This document shows, in pieces, positions 59,520 through 64,000 of a DNA stretch of 64,000 nucleotides. The stretch is from an uncultured Eubacteriales bacterium (GTDB lineage: Bacteria; Bacillota; Clostridia; Oscillospirales; Acutalibacteraceae). Location of the stretch: positions 1 to 64,000 of the forward strand of contig CAKSNE010000002.1 in NCBI GenBank assembly GCA_934476085.1. The letters run 5' to 3'. The translations under genes and the position numbers were made by a program. Numbering within the stretch: the first letter of the stretch is position 1; each line of letters starts with the position of its first letter. The notes beneath the pieces were generated by a model. It searched no databases and had not been told where the DNA came from. It worked only from the letters and a program-made list of their open reading frames with translations.

Positions 59520-60262
59520 ATTTTTTTCATAGCTCCCATCAAGTTGTTAGGTTAAAGTATGCCAACTCCCCCTAACAGCCCGAAATGGTAACCGTATATT
59601 TTTTTAATTCATAGCTCCCATCAAGTTGTTAGGTTAAAGTATATCTACTCCCCCTAACAGCCCGAAATAGTAGCCGTATCTTTTTTAAATTCATAGCTCC
59701 CATCGGGTTTTTAAGTTAAAGTATGCTAACTCTCCCTAACAGCTGGGTTTGGTTACAACACAATCACACATTTAACATTGTAGGGCGTGACGACCCGGCA
59801 CGCCGTTTGCCCTACGGATGCATAATGTGTTCCGATATAACATAATCACATATTCATCGTTGTAGGGCGGGGGCTTGCTCCCGCCGTTCTTGTTTCGGGT
59901 GAAAAATAAATTATATATTAACACGCTTTATGCGTGTGAAAAAGCATATCAAGTCACAATCAGCATTATGACGCTTTTCAATAAAGCTACAAGTTTTAGT
60001 TCGCTGTGCGGTCATAATGTTTTTTAGTTCCGCTCCCATTAGGTTGTTAGGTTAAAGTATGCTAACTCTCCCTAACAGTTGGGTTTGGTTGCCGACGATA
60101 GTAGGCGAAAAATAAGCGTTCGGGATTTTCAAGTATCACCTTGAATTTCTTTTCGTCCTTTTGTGAAATGACAAAAGGACTGCCTGTGCGGCACGAGCGC
60201 ATGAAAGATGAAAGTAACGATAAAGTTTTTATTCGAAACTCATTATCGTCAAACTAACGATT
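59520..60262. repeat. Repeat cluster 5 (between recF and gyrB)
   Basis: Three tandem units near 59531, 59612 and 59695 are variants of the roughly 80-bp repeat. Plus REP-like palindromes lie at 59780-59805 and 59862-59886. The hairpin-rich element lies in minus orientation at 59920-60215 but is interrupted by one 80-bp unit at about 60020-60113. No gene is visible. Any gyrB promoter must lie in or beyond this cluster, near 59500-59530. Confidence 0.85.
59920..60215 (-). repeat. Hairpin-rich dispersed element, copy 5, with nested 80-bp unit
   Basis: The left part runs to the CATAATG at 60013-60019. A complete 80-bp-class unit follows to about 60113, and the element resumes at GCGTTCGGG. The insertion replaces about 18 bp of the element. 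Confidence 0.8.
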
Positions 60263-60265
60263 GTC

Positions 60266-61357
60266 CTACTTTTCATCTTCGGTTAAAACGCCTTTTTCCA
60301 TTTTTAATATTTTACCTGAATCAAGTGAATTAATCGTATTAGGATCGCAACAAGTTATAAAAACCTGCCAGCCTTTTATATGATTAAGCAAATAATCTTG
60401 TCGAGATAAATCAAGCTCACTCATTACATCATCTAAAATAGCAATTGGTTGTTCGCCCGTTATCTTTTTCAAAATTTCCGCTTCTGACAATTTTAATGCT
60501 ACAACTGCCGAACGGCGTTGTCCTTGAGAACCGAATATTTTTAGCTGAAGTCCATTTACAAAAAACTCTAAATCATCTCTATGCGGACCGACATTCGTAG
60601 TTGCATTAATTGTATCGGTTTTTCGAGTAGCCTTTAAACTCTCTAAAATATCTTTTTCACTACCGTCTCCGGCGGTGCATTTATATTTTAAATTTATTTC
60701 TTCTTTATTTGAAGAAATTCCGCTATAAATATCAACAATATAATTCATCAATGCTTCAATATATTTTTTTCTTTGAGAAACAATATAAGCGCCGCTTTTT
60801 GCAATTCTGTCTTCATAAACATCTATCATAAATTCAAGCTCTCTATGATAAGCTAAATCTTTTAAAATAGAATTTCTTTGCATAACCGCACGATTATAAG
60901 CAGTTAAAATTTTATAATATTTTGGTCTGACTGTTGAAATTGCATCATCTAAAAATTTTCTTCTGACAATCGGACCGTTTTTTATTAAATCCATATCAGC
61001 AGGTGAAAACAACACCGCAGTAAATTTTTCAGACAAACCGCTTGCCGAACTTAAATTTATATCGTTAACTGATGCTAATCTTTTATTTGTAATAATAATT
61101 TCGCCTTTTTGTTTTCTTCCCGCTGAAAAAAATTCAGTTTTTAAAACAGCTGTTTGATTATCACTGTCAATATTAATGAGTTGAGTATCTTTTGTTCCGC
61201 GAAAACTTTTTTTACCTGTAAAAAGCCAAATAGCTTCAATCAAATTTGTTTTACCCTGAGCATTATCGCCATAAATAATATTAATTTCTTTATCAGGATA
61301 AAAAACGCCTTTTTTTAGATTACGATAATTTTCATATTCAATTTTTTCAAGAATCAA
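60266..61357 (-). CDS. recF: DNA replication and repair protein RecF
   Basis: RecF, an SMC-like ATPase, loads RecA at gaps together with RecO and RecR. Walker A is INIIYGDNAQGKTNLIEAI; the signature and Walker B are in KIFGSQGQRRSAVVALKLSEA and PIAILDDVMSELD. Length 363 is normal. It follows yaaA in the classical dnaN-yaaA-recF order; the gyrB partner comes after a repeat cluster. Confidence 0.97.
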   Translation of the reverse strand: MILEKIEYENYRNLKKGVFYPDKEINIIYGDNAQGKTNLIEAIWLFTGKKSFRGTKDTQLINIDSDNQTAVLKTEFFSAGRKQKGEIIITNKRLASVNDINLSSASGLSEKFTAVLFSPADMDLIKNGPIVRRKFLDDAISTVRPKYYKILTAYNRAVMQRNSILKDLAYHRELEFMIDVYEDRIAKSGAYIVSQRKKYIEALMNYIVDIYSGISSNKEEINLKYKCTAGDGSEKDILESLKATRKTDTINATTNVGPHRDDLEFFVNGLQLKIFGSQGQRRSAVVALKLSEAEILKKITGEQPIAILDDVMSELDLSRQDYLLNHIKGWQVFITCCDPNTINSLDSGKILKMEKGVLTEDEK

Positions 61358-61399
61358 AAAACCACCGCTTTTTTAAATAAACTTTTGCTTAAATAATTT

Positions 61400-61603
61400 T
61401 TAACAAACTTCAATTATTTCATTAAAAATTTCGACTTTATCGCCTTTTCTAATTTTTTTACCTCTCATTAAACAAACTTCTCCGTTTAATTTAACTTCAC
61501 CGTCTTGAACAAACATTTTTGCCGCACCGCCGGTTGGAGCAACTCCTGAAAGTTTTAATAATGAGTCTAATTTTATAAATTCAGTATCAATTTTAATATT
61601 CAT
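61400..61603 (-). CDS. yaaA: S4-domain RNA-binding protein YaaA
   Basis: The 67-residue protein is a single S4 domain with FIKLDSLLKLSGVAPTGGAAKMFV, DGEVKLNGEVCLMRGKKIRKGDKVEI. This small gene lies between dnaN and recF in most Firmicutes; its start codon overlaps the dnaN stop (TAATG). It is linked to ribosome or RNA binding, but its exact job is not settled. Confidence 0.93.
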   Translation of the reverse strand: MNIKIDTEFIKLDSLLKLSGVAPTGGAAKMFVQDGEVKLNGEVCLMRGKKIRKGDKVEIFNEIIEVC

Positions 61604-62712
61604 TAATTTTCAGCCTTCATAATAACAGGAACAACAATAAATAAGAAACTATCGCCTTCCATAGGTAAAATTTTAATCGGACTTTTTGCTCCGTTCATAA
61701 TAATTTTTATTTTATCGGTATCGACTGCTCTTAAAGCGTCTGTAAAGAATTTAGCATTAAATCCGATTTCCTGATTTTCGCCTGTAATATCACAATCTAG
61801 AAAATCAGATGCTTTACCCATAATAGTTGAACAACGCATAAATACCTGACCTTCTTTAAAAGTACATCTTACAGGGGATTTTAATCTATCGGTAATAATA
61901 AGAGAAATTCTTTCGATAATATTTAAAAAATCTCTTGTTTCAGTAATAACAACAGTTTCTTCACCTTGTGGAATAATTGAATTATAATTTAAAAATTCGC
62001 CTTCAAGCAATCTTGTAATAATTTCAAATTCGCCTACAACAAAAGAAATATGTCTTTTTCCGACATTGATAACAGCATCACCGTCATCATCTTCACCAAT
62101 AAGCTTTAAAATTTCTTGCAACGCTTTTGAAGGAACAACAAAATGAATATTTTGGTTAGTATTAATATCTTCTTTTCTAATTGCCAAACGACAACCGTCG
62201 GCAGAAACAAGTCTTAATGTATTTTCTTCAATTTCAAATAAAATTCCTTTATAAATAGGTCTTTCATCAATAGTTGAAACAGCATAAATTGTTTGAGAAA
62301 TCATACTTCTTAAAACATCGCATGGAATTTTTACTTCTTTTTCATCTTCAAGACTTGGAAGCTCCGGATATTCGTTTGCATCAAGTGCAATAATCGAAAA
62401 TTCAGAAGTTCCGCTGTTAATAAGTGCTCTATTATTATCGCTGATTTCAATAGTAACCTTATCGCTCGGTAATTTTCTTAAAATTTCACTTAAAATTTTA
62501 GCGTTAATTACTGTGCAACCTTCTGTACTTATATCAGCAGGAATTTTTGTTTTCATAGCAAGTTCAAGATCATAACCTGAAAGAATAATTTCATTTCCGT
62601 TTGTTCTGATTAAAATGCCTTCAAGTGTGGCTAATGATGATTTAGTAGTAACTGCTCTTTGAACATTGCTTACCGCTGAACAAAGATGTGAAGTTTCACA
62701 AGTAAATTTCAT
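61603..62712 (-). CDS. dnaN: DNA polymerase III beta subunit (sliding clamp)
   Basis: The clamp encircles DNA and tethers the polymerase. The 369-residue protein shows three clamp domains: MKFTCETSHLCSAVSNVQRAV, DANEYPELPSLEDEKEVKI and the second-domain VSADGCRLAIRKE. The C-terminal ends with SPIKILPMEGDSFLFIVVPVIM, the conserved hydrophobic terminus. An AGGAGAATG-type ribosome-binding site precedes the start. It is separated from dnaA by about 1 kb including a repeat cluster. Confidence 0.97.
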   Translation of the reverse strand: MKFTCETSHLCSAVSNVQRAVTTKSSLATLEGILIRTNGNEIILSGYDLELAMKTKIPADISTEGCTVINAKILSEILRKLPSDKVTIEISDNNRALINSGTSEFSIIALDANEYPELPSLEDEKEVKIPCDVLRSMISQTIYAVSTIDERPIYKGILFEIEENTLRLVSADGCRLAIRKEDINTNQNIHFVVPSKALQEILKLIGEDDDGDAVINVGKRHISFVVGEFEIITRLLEGEFLNYNSIIPQGEETVVITETRDFLNIIERISLIITDRLKSPVRCTFKEGQVFMRCSTIMGKASDFLDCDITGENQEIGFNAKFFTDALRAVDTDKIKIIMNGAKSPIKILPMEGDSFLFIVVPVIMKAEN

Positions 62713-62739
62713 TTTTCATTCTCCTTATATTTTATTAAA

Positions 62740-63000
62740 AAAGTTTTTAACATTAAAATTTTCTATTTTAAAAATTTTGAGTAAAAATCATTTAAACCGC
62801 CCATAACTATATTTTATTTTTTAGTAATAATAGTAGGGGATGTTAAAGTGTTAATAACTCGTCCATTTCTTTTTATAAAGCTAAAATTCAATCAACATAG
62901 ATTGTTAAAGTTTTTCAAAAGATTTTATTGAATATTAAAAATCGCTGATTTTTCAACACTTATGTTAAAGTTTTTCAATGTTGAAATGTTAAAGTTTTTA
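62740..63000 (+). promoter_or_regulatory. AT-rich repeat region between dnaN and dnaA, candidate oriC part
   Basis: The motif TGTTAAAG recurs on the plus strand at 62841, 62903, 62963 and 62987; three copies continue as TGTTAAAGTTTTT and one as TGTTAAAGTG. An inverted TGTTAAA lies at 62747-62753. The region is strongly AT-rich. No TTATCCACA-type DnaA box is seen on either strand. The position suits an origin or the dnaN promoter region; origin function is inference. Confidence 0.45.
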
Positions 63001-63712
63001 GTTCCGCTCCCATTGGGTTATTAGGTTTAAGTATGCTAACTCACCCTAACAGTTGGGTTTGGTTGCCGACGATATTTTTAGTTCCGCTCCCATCGGGCTG
63101 GTAGGTTAAAGTATGTCTACTCACCCTAACAATTCTTCTGGATACTGACGATATTTTCAATTCCGCACCCGTGAAGTTTGATTGAATTTTGTATGCCAAC
63201 TCACCCTAACAACTCATTTGGGTACAACATAATCACACATTTATCGTTGTAGGGCGGGGGCTTGCTCCCGCCGATTGCCTTATGAATGTACAATAAGTCG
63301 ATTGCCCTACGGGTGAAAAATAAATTATATATTAACACACTTTAAGCGGGGATAAACTTATCACGCTCGTTTTCAGCATTATGACGCTTTTCAATAAAGG
63401 CTGTATTTTTCGTTCGCTGTGCGGTCATAATGCGTCGGGCGAAAAATCAAGCGTTCGGGATTTTCAAGGAACTCCTTGAATTTCTTTTCGTCCTTTTGTG
63501 AAATGACAAAAGGACTGCCTGCGCGGCATGAGCGCATGAAAGATAAAAGTTACAACAAAACTTTAATTTGAAACTCATTATCGTCAAACTATCTGTTGCC
63601 AGTTAACAATTCATTTGGTTGTGCAACATCGGCGTGCCGTGGTCGTCACGCCCTACGGGGATACTATCAAATGAATTTAAATGAATCCCACCGTTCACCC
63701 TACGGGTAGGTT
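63000..63712. repeat. Repeat cluster 6 (between dnaN and dnaA)
   Basis: Three tandem units of about 80 bp start near 63002, 63082 and 63161. A REP-like palindrome lies at 63249-63273 (plus), and the hairpin-rich element in minus orientation at 63335-63557. An inverted REP-like palindrome lies at 63630-63656, then a partial AATCCCACCG block. The cluster starts right at the last TGTTAAAG motif. No gene is seen. Confidence 0.85.
63335..63557 (-). repeat. Hairpin-rich dispersed element, copy 6
   Basis: An inverted, nearly full copy of the element at 14069-14290, with both hairpins kept. Confidence 0.8.
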
Positions 63713-63736
63713 ACAAGTTTATATTTATTATAAAAA

Positions 63737-64000
63737 TTATTTGTTAATCAAATTTTTCATAATAGTTTCAATTTTTTTATCTTCAACTTCATCGGTGGCA
63801 CATAATTTTTCAACATTATTACAAGAATAAATTACAGTAGCGTAATTTTTACCGCCAAATTCTTTACCGATAGATTTATAAGGCATTTCTGTAATTTTTC
63901 TAACAACAAACATTGCTACCTGACGGGCATGAGAAATAGGCGCGTCTTGTTTTTTTGAAAAAATATCTTCAATTGAAACAGAATAAGTTTTTGAAACTTC
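63737..64000 (-). CDS. dnaA: Chromosomal replication initiator DnaA, C-terminal part
   Basis: The last 87 codons are present; the rest lies beyond the window. They form domain IV, the DNA-binding helix-turn-helix: SVSIEDIFSKKQDAPISHAR, QVAMFVVRKITEMPYKSIG, KEFGGKNYATVIYSCNNVEKL. The alignment with other DnaA proteins is unmistakable (HARQVAM, the KITE helix, the GG turn). The signature that reads GGRDHTTV in nearly all bacteria is GGKNYATV here, so Asp, His and Thr that contact the DnaA box are changed to Asn, Tyr and Ala. The gene order dnaA-dnaN-yaaA-recF-gyrB is classical, but dnaN is about 1 kb away instead of the usual short gap. Confidence 0.93.
   Translation of the reverse strand, partial: EVSKTYSVSIEDIFSKKQDAPISHARQVAMFVVRKITEMPYKSIGKEFGGKNYATVIYSCNNVEKLCATDEVEDKKIETIMKNLINK

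Noticed and set aside
62713..63736. Classical TTATCCACA DnaA boxes in the dnaN-dnaA gap
   Set aside because: Not found on either strand allowing one mismatch by eye; absence is reported as a finding instead.

Overview
The window looks like a chromosomal segment from a low-GC, spore-forming member of the Clostridia. Support comes from spoIIP, spoVAC and spoVAD, a Rex repressor, pyruvate formate-lyase with its activase, a complete fructose PTS with HPr and EI, and the replication-initiation block dnaA-dnaN-yaaA-recF-gyrB-gyrA at the right end. A Ruminococcaceae/Oscillospirales-type gut anaerobe is plausible, but that is inference. No rRNA, tRNA or CRISPR was seen.

Layout. 0-14 kb: metA, a BspA-like leucine-rich-repeat surface protein, a minus-strand group (rlmB, a degenerate P-type-ATPase-like membrane protein, a degenerate LCP-like protein), guaB, a lipoprotein-rpe group, a polysaccharide deacetylase and an orphan ABC ATPase. 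14-21 kb: fruR-fruK-fruA-ptsH, then ptsI after a repeat cluster; together these import and phosphorylate fructose to fructose-1,6-bisphosphate. 21-39 kb: vanZ-like gene, aconitase, a secreted protein, rex, a YihY-type membrane protein, spoIIP, nnrD, a decaying lipoprotein, spoVAD/spoVAC, pflB/pflA, an SGNH lipoprotein and a pyruvyl-transferase-family protein. 39-54 kb, nearly all minus strand: recG, crcB, fakA-yloU, a peptide-binding lipoprotein, mscL, ddl-murF, an alpha/beta hydrolase, a RAYT transposase, typA and a class B PBP. 54-64 kb: an HPr-like small protein, gyrA, a YcxB-like protein, gyrB, recF, yaaA, dnaN and the 3' end of dnaA (cut by the window edge).

The most striking accessory feature is a family of dispersed intergenic repeats in six clusters (about 13.9-14.6, 18.7-19.5, 30.3-31.1, 36.4-36.7, 59.5-60.3 and 63.0-63.7 kb). 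Each is a mosaic of (i) short palindromes with a GTAGGGCG head, like REP elements, (ii) roughly 80-bp units often in tandem, and (iii) a roughly 200-bp hairpin-rich element. A REP-associated tyrosine transposase (RAYT) gene at 49.4-49.9 kb carries two inverted copies of the same GTAG-headed palindrome in frame inside its coding sequence. The clusters interrupt normally compact core operons (dnaA/dnaN, recF/gyrB, ptsH/ptsI).

The most interesting single observation is at the right end. The DnaA DNA-binding signature, nearly always GGRDHTTV, reads GGKNYATV here. I see no classical TTATCCACA boxes in the dnaN-dnaA gap, but a TGTTAAAG motif recurs there. This suggests changed origin-recognition specificity. 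A second unexplained structure is a 59-bp-periodic series of Shine-Dalgarno-led ATG-codon-TAA minigenes at 27.5-27.65 kb.
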